Source: Cyclobacteriaceae bacterium
GTDB lineage: Bacteria; Bacteroidota; Bacteroidia; Cytophagales; Cyclobacteriaceae
DNA length: 6,815 nucleotides
Direction: 5' to 3'
Assembly: GCA_947458795.1 (NCBI GenBank)
Contig: CANHCD010000115.1
Coordinates: 1-6,815 of the forward strand
Shown piece after piece: positions 1-6,014 of this stretch. The notes under the pieces were generated by a model. That model did not search any database. It saw only the letters and a program-made list of their open reading frames with translations, and was not told the origin of the DNA. Position numbers and translations under genes: made by a program. Position 1 is the first letter of the stretch; each line of letters begins with the position of its first letter.

Positions 1-10
1 AAGGGACTAT

Positions 11-406
11 TCAGCTATTTATTCTGTCATGCTTCCCAACCCAATAGGCCCAGAAAAGTAGTATGGGATGAAAAACCAATAAACGAAGCCAGCCAGCCCA
101 TTCCGGAACACAAAGCACTCCTTCAATGCAAGAACCAACCTGAATGAAGTACACATGAGATGGAATGAAACAAATCAACAAGCCAAAAATGCCCCATGCA
201 GCACGCTTGCGAGTAGGTAAATACAAGACACCCAAACCCAGCAAAATCTCCGCAACTCCAGAAAGAATATTGATGAGTTCAGGATTGGAGAAAAACGGAG
301 GGATGAGTGGAAGGTAAAAATCGGGGGTATTAAAATGATTGACACCCGCTACCAGGTAAAAATACCCCATACTGTAAATGAGGAACTTCTGTACAAATTT
401 TTTCAT
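11..406 (-). CDS. DoxX-like small integral membrane protein
   Basis: This encodes a 131-residue, four-helix membrane protein of the DoxX-like kind. The family is broad and its members mostly have no proven biochemical role, so no reaction is assigned. The start at 406 is the only suitable ATG; the frame stays open to a TTG at 445, but that extension adds only a Lys-rich stretch before MKKF. The helices lie at about residues 8-24, 43-63, 68-88 and 104-123. The signature-like parts are VAGVNHF after helix 1, SGVAEILLG in helix 2 and the basic PTRKRAAWG turn before helix 3. The positive-inside rule puts both termini in the cytoplasm. The loop between helices 3 and 4, which carries Cys93 and Cys99, would then be periplasmic. 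The gene lies 54 bases after the DUF983 stop codon and is probably co-transcribed with it. Confidence 0.8.
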   Translation of the reverse strand: MKKFVQKFLIYSMGYFYLVAGVNHFNTPDFYLPLIPPFFSNPELINILSGVAEILLGLGVLYLPTRKRAAWGIFGLLICFIPSHVYFIQVGSCIEGVLCVPEWAGWLRLLVFHPILLFWAYWVGKHDRINS

Positions 407-460
407 CTTTTTCTTTTTGAGATTGAAAAAGATACAACAAATCAAGGATAGGACAAGGTT

Positions 461-832
461 TTAAAACCCTCTGTATTTCAATTTCCCTACCCCATATTGA
501 TATAGGGTCTTGGAATAGCGAAGCATGGCTGGCATCAAACAAATCGTAAGTCCCACCACCGTGCTCAAATACATCCAAAGCTTGGGCTCAGCAACCAATA
601 CATTGATCGCAACCAATGAAGTAAACATCAAGGCTACAGAAAAGGCATAGCTGATGTACATCGCACCATCATAGAATCCAGGTTCAGGATTAAAGGTTGC
701 CTCACAAACGGGACAGCTAGAATTGATGACCGTTAGTTTCCGGTAACTAAATGGGGAGACAGGAAACATATTTCCTTCTCGACATTTGGGGCACTTGGCC
801 TGAGCGATGGCAGCAACTAAACTTTTTGGCAT
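461..832 (-). CDS. DUF983 family membrane protein with two CxxC motifs
   Basis: This 123-residue protein matches the DUF983 pattern, a family of unknown function found in many Bacteroidota and Proteobacteria. The N-terminal part has two cysteine pairs, C14-P-K-C17 followed by REGNMF, and C40-P-V-C43, which together resemble a zinc ribbon. The conserved run EPGFYDGAMY at 50-59 then leads into two membrane helices at about 57-79 and 83-105. A short basic tail (KLKYRGF) ends the protein. The whole length is typical of the family and the ATG at 832 sits just before the expected N-terminus. The visible facts suggest a cytoplasmic metal-binding head anchored in the inner membrane; its partner is unknown. 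A 98-base gap separates it from the upstream 67-residue gene, so it may have its own promoter, although I found no convincing one. Confidence 0.88.
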   Translation of the reverse strand: MPKSLVAAIAQAKCPKCREGNMFPVSPFSYRKLTVINSSCPVCEATFNPEPGFYDGAMYISYAFSVALMFTSLVAINVLVAEPKLWMYLSTVVGLTICLMPAMLRYSKTLYQYGVGKLKYRGF

Positions 833-911
833 AATTGAAAAACGAATGCGTAAATCTAGCTGAACAAAAAGGCTATTCCTGTGACCTTTGTTACGGTACA
901 GTGCCCTTGTT

Positions 912-934
912 AAAAAAAAATTAATGCTTATTAA
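912..934 (-). terminator. Possible weak terminator after the 67-aa gene
   Basis: On the minus strand the bases TTAAT, a 4-base loop AAGC, and ATTAA form a 5-bp A/T-only stem immediately followed by nine T residues. The stem includes the stop codon of the 67-residue gene. The T-tract is convincing but the stem is too weak to be sure, so partial read-through into the DUF983 gene is plausible. Confidence 0.35.
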
Positions 935-1134
935 CGCAATTCCTCCAGATCGTAATCTTTCCCTTTACCCCATTGGAGCAATTCGTGTAACGTATAAAAT
1001 TCAAGGGTATCCAAATCCTTAATTCGAAAATTCTCTCCCGATATCCGAGACATTACTTCAATTTTCCGAACTTCCCCCTGGTTGACCAATCGGTAAATTC
1101 GTCCTACGCGTAAGTTATCTAAAGCTAGTGGCAT
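931..1134 (-). CDS. Small conserved-looking hypothetical protein (67 aa)
   Basis: I do not recognise a named family for this 67-residue protein. It has no signal peptide, no membrane segment and no cysteine, so it is probably cytoplasmic. The sequence alternates short beta-type segments (VGRIYRLV, RKIEVMSRI, ENFRIKDL) with turns and ends in a helix-like LHELLQWGKG and an acidic DYDLEEL tail. This pattern would suit a small SH3- or KOW-like barrel, but that is only inference. The case for a real gene is its ATG, which overlaps the stop codon of the DUF4920 gene by one base (TAATG), together with its normal amino-acid composition. It is likely translated by termination-reinitiation from the gene before it. 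A weak hairpin plus T-tract follows its stop codon. Confidence 0.72.
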   Translation of the reverse strand: MPLALDNLRVGRIYRLVNQGEVRKIEVMSRISGENFRIKDLDTLEFYTLHELLQWGKGKDYDLEELR

Positions 1135-1649
1135 TAGATCTTCGCTTTGATCAATGCACCTGTAGCCTCAAAAGTGATTTCCTTTTTGGGTGCATTAATT
1201 GCTTCCACTTCTTCCTTGGATTTACCCTGATCTTCAGCATAGTGACGCAAAGTCTCTACATCCGTTTCGGTCAAGGTAGCCACCCCTTCAATTGTTATGG
1301 GAAATCCTTGAGAATTGGTAGGAATAAAAAATCCATAATCTTTAAAGGTCACACGCATTTTAGATCCATTGGGCAACTCCATCGCAAACCAGCAGCCTTT
1401 ATTTGTACATACCTCCTTGATGTTTCCAGAAACTTTTCCCGTAAAGGTTCCAGCGGTTTCCACTGTTTGCAGCAAAGTAGCTGTAGTCACCACATCAGCC
1501 CCTTTCACGACATTTCCATAGTTTCCAGGAACTACCTTTGCTTCACCTACCAGTTCGTAGGTGGTTTTTTGTGCCAAAAGTCCTGATTTTTGGCAGGAAG
1601 CAAGGCTGACAACTAGCGCTAGCGAGAAAAATATGGATTTCGTTTTCAT
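1134..1649 (-). CDS. DUF4920 family lipoprotein
   Basis: This encodes a 171-residue predicted lipoprotein of the DUF4920 type, a Bacteroidota-rich family of unknown function. The ATG at 1649 is chosen because it gives a clean type II signal peptide: MKTK, a hydrophobic run IFFSLALVV, then the lipobox L-A-S-C19. The frame is open further upstream to a TTG at 1670, which would only add seven residues before the signal. After lipidation at Cys19 the mature protein would sit in the periplasm, anchored to a membrane. The mature part contains V-C81-TNKG-C86-WF, a paired-cysteine motif characteristic of the family and a possible metal or redox site, followed by a beta-rich domain (MRVTFKDYGFF) and a lysine/glutamate-rich stretch near 141-156. 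It is the first gene of the leftward group and reads from the divergent intergenic region. Confidence 0.87.
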   Translation of the reverse strand: MKTKSIFFSLALVVSLASCQKSGLLAQKTTYELVGEAKVVPGNYGNVVKGADVVTTATLLQTVETAGTFTGKVSGNIKEVCTNKGCWFAMELPNGSKMRVTFKDYGFFIPTNSQGFPITIEGVATLTETDVETLRHYAEDQGKSKEEVEAINAPKKEITFEATGALIKAKI

Positions 1650-1667
1650 GGTTCGGATTGATCTTTT

Positions 1668-1698
1668 CAAACTTTAGTAAGCAGGTATCTCAAACAAA
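1668..1698 (-). promoter_or_regulatory. Candidate Bacteroidota-type promoter for the DUF4920 gene
   Basis: On the minus strand TTTG (1695-1698), a 19-base spacer and AAAGTTTG (1668-1675) match the Bacteroidota -33/-7 pattern TTTG...TAnnTTTG with one mismatch in the first base. Its TTTG lies in the left arm of the inverted repeat. A second pair, TTTG (1723-1726), 20 bases, TTGCTTTG (1695-1702), also has one mismatch and lies almost wholly in the repeat. I cannot decide between the two from sequence alone. Confidence 0.35.
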
Positions 1699-1723
1699 GC
1701 AAATTCCCATTTGTTTGAGATAC
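1685..1723. repeat. Perfect 14-bp inverted repeat, candidate operator or hairpin
   Basis: The left arm GTATCTCAAACAAA (1685-1698) and right arm TTTGTTTGAGATAC (1710-1723) are exact reverse complements separated by 11 bases. It is not followed by a T-tract in either direction and lies 36-74 bases upstream of the DUF4920 start codon, so a terminator is unlikely. Its position over both candidate promoters for that gene fits a binding site for a dimeric regulator. A 5' leader hairpin is the alternative if transcription begins upstream of it. The symmetry is seen directly; the regulatory role is inferred. Confidence 0.75.
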
Positions 1724-1920
1724 AAACCTGAGTCTCAAAAATAGCTGAAAAGTCCTTGCCTCAAAAGTAATTTGTACGAAGTCTCCTTCCGGATTCGGAA
1801 AAAGGCGATAAATAATCAACTCAAACACTTCGGATCTTTGGTTTTAAAATAGACTTGGATTTCCAGGAACACAAAAACGAAAAAGATTTGTAACAAATAC
1901 CGGAATAAATGGCCGCTTTT

Positions 1921-1952
1921 TTTGACAATCCATTAATTTTACCATTTATAAT
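1921..1952 (+). promoter_or_regulatory. Candidate promoter for the serB-serA fusion gene
   Basis: TTTGACA at 1921-1927 and TATAAT at 1947-1952 are separated by 19 bases. The first contains both the Bacteroidota -33 TTTG and the classical TTGACA, while the second is a perfect classical -10. The spacing is long for a sigma-70 promoter and the downstream box only partly fits TAnnTTTG. Transcription would begin about six bases before the ATG at 1965, giving a very short leader with no Shine-Dalgarno site. Confidence 0.35.
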
Positions 1953-1964
1953 TTTAGCTGCTCC

Positions 1965-3857
1965 ATGCCAAAAACCAAAAAGTTCATCATTGATTTTGAC
2001 AGTACCTTTACCCGAGTAGAGGCCTTAGATATCTTGGGAGAAATCAGTCTTTCAGGTGATCCCAGACAACAGGAAAAATTGCAAGCCATCAAGGATATCA
2101 CTGACAAAGGAATGGATGGAAGCCTAACTTTTAGAGAAAGTCTGGAACAACGACTCGATATTCTTCAAGCCTCCAAATCCCAAATAGCGGAGTTGATCGT
2201 AGTCCTGAAGCAAAAGGTTTCCAAATCCTTTGAGCGGAACAGGGATTGGTTGAAAGATAATGCTGCCGATGTCTTTATCATTTCCAATGGGTTCAAGGAT
2301 TTCATCATCCCCATCGTGACCGAATACGGAATTAAGCAGGAGAATGTATTCGCCAATGACTTGATTTACGATGGGAGCGGAAAAATCATCGATTTCAATC
2401 GGGAAAACCCCCTTTCTAAAAATAATGGCAAGTCGGAAACCATCCGTGACATCAACTTGGATGGAGACATTTATGTGATTGGCGATGGCTACACCGACTA
2501 CGAAATTAAGGCGTCTGGATTGGCCAATAAATTCTATGCCTTTACCGAAAATGTAAGCCGCCCTAAAGTCACCAGCCAAGCAGATCACATCGCTCCTAGC
2601 TTCGATGAGATCCTCTACATCAATAAACTAAACACGAAATTTTCCTACCCAAAAAGTAGGATTAAGGTTCTCCTCCTTGAAAATGTGCATCCCATTGCCC
2701 TTGAACTTCTCAAAGAGGAAGGTTATCAGGTGGAAGTTGCTTCGGGTGCCATGAGCGAGGAAGAGCTCTGTGAAAAGATTCGAACAATTTCAATCCTTGG
2801 CATACGCTCCAAAACTACAGTGACCAAAAAGGTGCTTGAAAATGCCAATCGCCTCTTAGCTATTGGTGCTTTTTGCATCGGCACCAACCAGATTGATTTA
2901 GAAGAATGCCAGAAAAGAGGGGTTGCAGTTTTCAACGCACCCTTTTCAAATACCCGCTCTGTCGTCGAAATGGCGATCGCACAAATCATTTTCTTGATGC
3001 GTAGGTTCCAAGACAAATCAGTTGGGATGCACCAAGGAATCTGGGATAAGTCAGCAACGGGCTCCTTCGAGATTCGCGGCAAAAAACTAGGAATTGTTGG
3101 CTATGGAAACATTGGCGCACAGCTCTCTGTCCTCGCCGAAAACCTAGGCATGAATGTCTGCTATTTCGATGTTATCGAAAAACTAGCACTTGGTAATGCC
3201 ACCAAAATGAACTCCTTGGATGAATTATTGGCTACCTGCGATGTCATCACCTTACACGTGGATGGTCGGAAAGACAACAGTTGCCTCATTGATCAGGAAA
3301 AAATCTCAAAAATGAAGCCTGGCGCCCTACTACTTAATCTGAGTCGTGGGCATGTAGTCGACATTCCCGCATTGAGAGCGGCTATTCTTTCCGGACATAT
3401 CGGAGGCTGCGCGGTAGACGTATTCCCCGAAGAACCCAAAAACAACAAAGAAGGCTTCGAATCGGAACTCAAAGGCTTGCCAAATACCATCCTCACCCCT
3501 CATATTGGAGGCAGCACCCTAGAAGCACAAGAAAATATTGCCCGATTTGTGCCTGGGAAAATCATGGAATATGTCAATACTGGAAACACTTACAACTCGG
3601 TAAACTTCCCCAATATTCAGCTTCCATTCCTGAAAGATGCGCATCGACTGATTCACCTACACCAGAATGAACCAGGCGTATTGGCAAAAATCAACCTAGT
3701 GCTGGCAAACTACCATATCAACATTGTAGGTCAATACCTAAAAACAAATGAAAAGATCGGTTATGTGATCACGGACATAGACAAAGTCTATGATCCAGAT
3801 GCAATTGAAGCCCTGAAGAATATTCCAGGCACGATTCGCTTCCGGACACTCTACTAA
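1965..3857 (+). CDS. serA: Fusion of SerB-like phosphoserine phosphatase and SerA 3-phosphoglycerate dehydrogenase
   Basis: This 630-residue cytoplasmic protein joins two enzymes of the phosphorylated serine pathway. Residues 1 to about 222 form a SerB-like HAD phosphatase: D10-F-D12-S-T (nucleophile and acid/base), E19 and probably R63 for substrate, S107-N-G, K156, and G173-D174-GYTD178 for magnesium. Residues from about 233 to 545 are a D-3-phosphoglycerate dehydrogenase very like E. coli SerA: the anion-site segment R281-S-K, W360 and K362, the Rossmann GYGNIG (379-384) with D402 after it (favouring NAD), and catalytic R461, E490 and H513. Residues 557-630 are an ACT domain with H566, N568 and N586 at the positions that bind serine in E. 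coli SerA, so feedback inhibition by serine is expected. All key residues are present, so both activities should be intact. The ATG at 1965 starts directly before the HAD motif. SerC, the intervening transaminase, is not nearby. Assignment of the HAD substrate as phosphoserine is inference from similarity and the fusion. Confidence 0.95.
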   Translation: MPKTKKFIIDFDSTFTRVEALDILGEISLSGDPRQQEKLQAIKDITDKGMDGSLTFRESLEQRLDILQASKSQIAELIVVLKQKVSKSFERNRDWLKDNAADVFIISNGFKDFIIPIVTEYGIKQENVFANDLIYDGSGKIIDFNRENPLSKNNGKSETIRDINLDGDIYVIGDGYTDYEIKASGLANKFYAFTENVSRPKVTSQADHIAPSFDEILYINKLNTKFSYPKSRIKVLLLENVHPIALELLKEEGYQVEVASGAMSEEELCEKIRTISILGIRSKTTVTKKVLENANRLLAIGAFCIGTNQIDLEECQKRGVAVFNAPFSNTRSVVEMAIAQIIFLMRRFQDKSVGMHQGIWDKSATGSFEIRGKKLGIVGYGNIGAQLSVLAENLGMNVCYFDVIEKLALGNATKMNSLDELLATCDVITLHVDGRKDNSCLIDQEKISKMKPGALLLNLSRGHVVDIPALRAAILSGHIGGCAVDVFPEEPKNNKEGFESELKGLPNTILTPHIGGSTLEAQENIARFVPGKIMEYVNTGNTYNSVNFPNIQLPFLKDAHRLIHLHQNEPGVLAKINLVLANYHINIVGQYLKTNEKIGYVITDIDKVYDPDAIEALKNIPGTIRFRTLY

Positions 3858-3872
3858 TAATTGATCACCCAT

Positions 3873-3900
3873 AAAAAAAGCCCTTTAAAGGGCTTTTTTT
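3873..3900. terminator. Bidirectional intrinsic terminator between convergent genes
   Basis: GCCCTTTAAAGGGC (3880-3893) is a perfect palindrome flanked by seven A residues on the left and seven T residues on the right, making a 28-bp symmetric element. In RNA it would form a GC-rich stem with a small TTAA-type loop and a U-tract in either direction. It lies 15 bases after the stop of the serB-serA fusion and 4 bases beyond the stop codon of the dehydratase gene, and serves both. Confidence 0.92.
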
Positions 3901-3904
3901 ATAA

Positions 3905-4960
3905 TTACTTGGAACCATACAGGTCCTCGTAATAGGTCTGATAGGCTCCCGAGGTCACCCGATTGAGCCAAGCTTCGTTTGTCAAATACCAATCAATAGT
4001 CAGCTCGATTCCTTCTTCAAACTGCAAACTTGGCTCCCAGCCTAACTCCTGCTGAATCTTGGTGGCATCGATGGCATAGCGCAAATCATGTCCCGCACGG
4101 TCTTGAACGAAGGTAATTAGCTTCTCAGAAGTGCCCGCCTCACGGCCAAGCTTCGCATCCATCTTTTGACACAATAGGCGGACAATGTCGATGTTGTTCC
4201 ATTCGTTAAAGCCTCCAATGTTGTAGGTCTCCCCAGGCTTTCCCTTGTGGAATACCACATCAATGGCACGTGCATGGTCTTTTACAAACAACCAATCGCG
4301 CACATTCTCCCCTTTCCCATACACGGGCAACGGCTTGTTGTTCTTGATGTTATGGATGCAAAGAGGGATCAACTTTTCCGGAAAATGGTTTGGCCCGTAA
4401 TTATTTGAGCAGTTGGAAACCACTGTTTTCATTTTGTAGGTATTCGCATAGGCCCTTACAAAATGATCGGAAGCTGCTTTTGATGCAGAATAAGGTGATT
4501 GAGGATCGTAGGCTGTAGTCTCCAAGAAAAATCCTCCATCATGCAAAGAACCATACACTTCATCCGTTGAAACATGATAGAAAAGGTGTTGATCCAAGGC
4601 TCCTGACCAGGCTTTTTTGGCCACATTGAGCAAGTTTACTGTACCAAATACATTGGTTCGCACGAACGCTAAAGGATCTGAAATAGATCGGTCCACATGG
4701 GATTCAGCAGCCAGGTGAATGACATCTGTAATTCCGTGCTTCGCAAAAATCGCTTCCAAAGCCTGCTCTTCTTGAATATCTGCTTTTTCAAAAAAGTAGT
4801 TGGACGCACCTTCTACTTCAACCAAATTCTCCAAGTTGCCCGCATAGGTCAAGGCATCCAGGTTGACGATTCGATACTGCGGATAATTAGCCACAAAAAG
4901 TTTGACTACATGAGATCCAATAAATCCGGCTCCTCCGGTAATTAAAATTGATTTTGACAT
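3905..4960 (-). CDS. rfbB: dTDP-glucose 4,6-dehydratase
   Basis: This 351-residue protein converts dTDP-glucose to dTDP-4-keto-6-deoxyglucose, the second step of dTDP-L-rhamnose synthesis and the branch point for other dTDP-6-deoxysugars. It is an extended short-chain dehydrogenase/reductase with NAD as tightly bound cofactor: T8-GGAGFIG15 at the N-terminus, the family-specific AAESHVDRSI at 84-93, the catalytic T132-D133-E134 followed by VYG, and the Y157-SAS-K161 pair. NNYGPNHFPEKLIP (186-199) and GENVRDWLFVKDHA (217-230) are also typical of RmlB. The length is normal for the family. It starts one base after the stop codon of the upstream epimerase (TAATATG), so the two are clearly in one operon and probably coupled. 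It is the last gene before the bidirectional terminator. The rmlA, rmlC and rmlD genes are not in the window, so the final sugar cannot be named. Confidence 0.95.
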   Translation of the reverse strand: MSKSILITGGAGFIGSHVVKLFVANYPQYRIVNLDALTYAGNLENLVEVEGASNYFFEKADIQEEQALEAIFAKHGITDVIHLAAESHVDRSISDPLAFVRTNVFGTVNLLNVAKKAWSGALDQHLFYHVSTDEVYGSLHDGGFFLETTAYDPQSPYSASKAASDHFVRAYANTYKMKTVVSNCSNNYGPNHFPEKLIPLCIHNIKNNKPLPVYGKGENVRDWLFVKDHARAIDVVFHKGKPGETYNIGGFNEWNNIDIVRLLCQKMDAKLGREAGTSEKLITFVQDRAGHDLRYAIDATKIQQELGWEPSLQFEEGIELTIDWYLTNEAWLNRVTSGAYQTYYEDLYGSK

Positions 4961-4961
4961 A

Positions 4962-6014
4962 TTAGGATTGATAAAAATTTAAGTACCATTTGGTGAATTC
5001 AGCCACTCCTTGGGCCACTGAAGTTTTGGGTTTGTAGCCCATGTCCTGCATTAACTCAGAGATATCGGCATGTGTTTCGACCACATCGCCAGGCTGCATG
5101 GGAAGAAATTCCATCTTTGCCTTATTCCCAAGACCCTTTTCTATTGCTTCGATAAATTCCAGTAATGGCACAGGGGATGAGTTTCCAATATTGTAAAGTT
5201 TGTAGGGCGCCGTAGAGCTCGATGGATCGGGATGCTGACGGTCAAAATTACTGTTAGCAGTAGCTGGCCGATCTGCCACGAGAAGGACTCCAGACACGAT
5301 ATCATCGATGTAGGTAAAATCCCGCTTCATTTGGCCTTGATTAAATACCTGAATGGGCTCTCCTTTGCTAATCGCATCGGCAAACAGAAAATAAGCCATA
5401 TCAGGTCTGCCCCAAGGGCCATACACCGTAAAAAAGCGAATTCCGGTGGTTGGGATTCCAAAAAGGTGGCTGTAGCTGTGCGCCATCAGCTCGTTTGCTT
5501 TTTTGGATGCAGCATAGAGAGAAATTGGATGATCCACTCCATCGGAAGTAGCGAATGGCATTTTGGCATTGCTCCCATAGACTGAACTTGAGGAAGCAAA
5601 AACCAAGTGCTTCACGGGATGAAAACGACAGCACTCCAACAGATGCAAAAAGCCAGTAAAGTTGCTATTCAGGTAATCGTCGGGGTGAAGAATTGAATTT
5701 CGTACGCCTGCTTGGGCTGCCAAATGAATGACTACCTCAAATTTCTCAGTTTCAAAAAGGCGTAGTAAAGCCTCTTTATCCACCAAATCTTGTTGAACAA
5801 AGCGGTAGTTTTTTGATTTAGAGGAGGTAACTGGAATTCCAGATTCCATCTTTTCCCTTGCGATCCCTAATTCAGCCAATCGGGCAAACTTAAGTTCAAG
5901 GCTGTAATATGAGTTAATGCTATCCAAACCAACCACCTCCTCTCCTCTCTCGAGTAAGTGTCGGACCACATGAAATCCAATAAAACCTGCAGCTCCAGTA
6001 ACTAGGTATTTCAT
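4962..6014 (-). CDS. UDP-glucuronate 4-epimerase-like NAD-dependent epimerase
   Basis: This 350-residue extended SDR enzyme most resembles UDP-glucuronate 4-epimerases (LpsL/CapI/GAE type), which interconvert UDP-glucuronate and UDP-galacturonate. The visible motifs are T6-GAAGFIG13 for NAD, HLAAQAGVRNSI (97-108), S141-SSSVYG, catalytic Y167-AAS-K171, TVYGPWGRPDMAYFLF (196-211) and MKRDFTYIDDIVSG (229-242). The PWGRPDM and KRDFTYIDD blocks are what separate this group from GalE and from RmlB. The insert near 250-270 (FDRQHPDPSSSTAPY) is also usual there. Length is normal and the ATG at 6014 begins right before the Rossmann strand. It lies 34 bases after the glycosyltransferase stop and 1 base before the rfbB start. 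A related specificity, such as another UDP-uronate or UDP-hexose 4-epimerase, cannot be excluded from sequence alone. The product would feed polysaccharide assembly. Confidence 0.87.
   Translation of the reverse strand: MKYLVTGAAGFIGFHVVRHLLERGEEVVGLDSINSYYSLELKFARLAELGIAREKMESGIPVTSSKSKNYRFVQQDLVDKEALLRLFETEKFEVVIHLAAQAGVRNSILHPDDYLNSNFTGFLHLLECCRFHPVKHLVFASSSSVYGSNAKMPFATSDGVDHPISLYAASKKANELMAHSYSHLFGIPTTGIRFFTVYGPWGRPDMAYFLFADAISKGEPIQVFNQGQMKRDFTYIDDIVSGVLLVADRPATANSNFDRQHPDPSSSTAPYKLYNIGNSSPVPLLEFIEAIEKGLGNKAKMEFLPMQPGDVVETHADISELMQDMGYKPKTSVAQGVAEFTKWYLNFYQS

Larger units (their letters stand above)
1650..1964. other. Divergent intergenic region between DUF4920 lipoprotein and serB-serA fusion
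   Basis: These 315 bases contain no credible coding sequence and must hold the promoters for both the leftward DUF4920 group and the rightward serine biosynthesis gene. The visible structure is a perfect 14-bp inverted repeat near the left end (listed separately), four direct copies of CTCAAA (1689, 1734, 1760, 1820) with one inverted copy inside the repeat, a small TTCCG/CGGAA hairpin at 1787-1800, and a TTGACA/TATAAT pair close to the rightward start codon. I saw no riboswitch, transcription-attenuation structure or leader peptide. Confidence 0.8.

Noticed and set aside
407..445. N-terminal extension of the DoxX-like gene to a TTG codon at 445
   Set aside because: The extension adds a short Lys-rich run with no family character, while an ATG at 406 with a purine-rich upstream stretch begins directly before the first helix.
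1128..1586. 152-codon plus-strand open frame
   Set aside because: It is antisense to the DUF4920 gene; the product is rich in Cys, Phe, His and Ser without domain character, as expected of a shadow frame.
1650..1670. N-terminal extension of the DUF4920 gene to a TTG codon at 1670
   Set aside because: It would put seven residues ahead of a well-formed lipoprotein signal that already starts with MKTK at the ATG at 1649; one candidate promoter also falls in the extended part.
1787..1800. TTCCG-GATT-CGGAA small inverted repeat as a terminator or operator
   Set aside because: The stem is only 5 bp, has no T-tract, and such short repeats are frequent by chance; it is mentioned only within the intergenic description.
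2124..2588. 154-codon minus-strand open frame
   Set aside because: It lies wholly opposite the conserved HAD phosphatase domain of the fusion, whose motifs prove the plus-strand reading.
2726..3082. 118-codon minus-strand open frame
   Set aside because: It is antisense to the dehydrogenase domain; the protein has no recognisable motif.
1965..3857. Possibility that the serB-serA fusion is an assembly artefact or two genes joined by a lost stop
   Set aside because: The frame is continuous with normal composition through the linker at about residues 222-233, and both domains keep all key residues. There is no sign of a frameshift or of an internal start with an upstream signal at the junction.
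5232..5585. 117-codon plus-strand open frame
   Set aside because: It is antisense to the conserved catalytic region of the epimerase and has no domain character.
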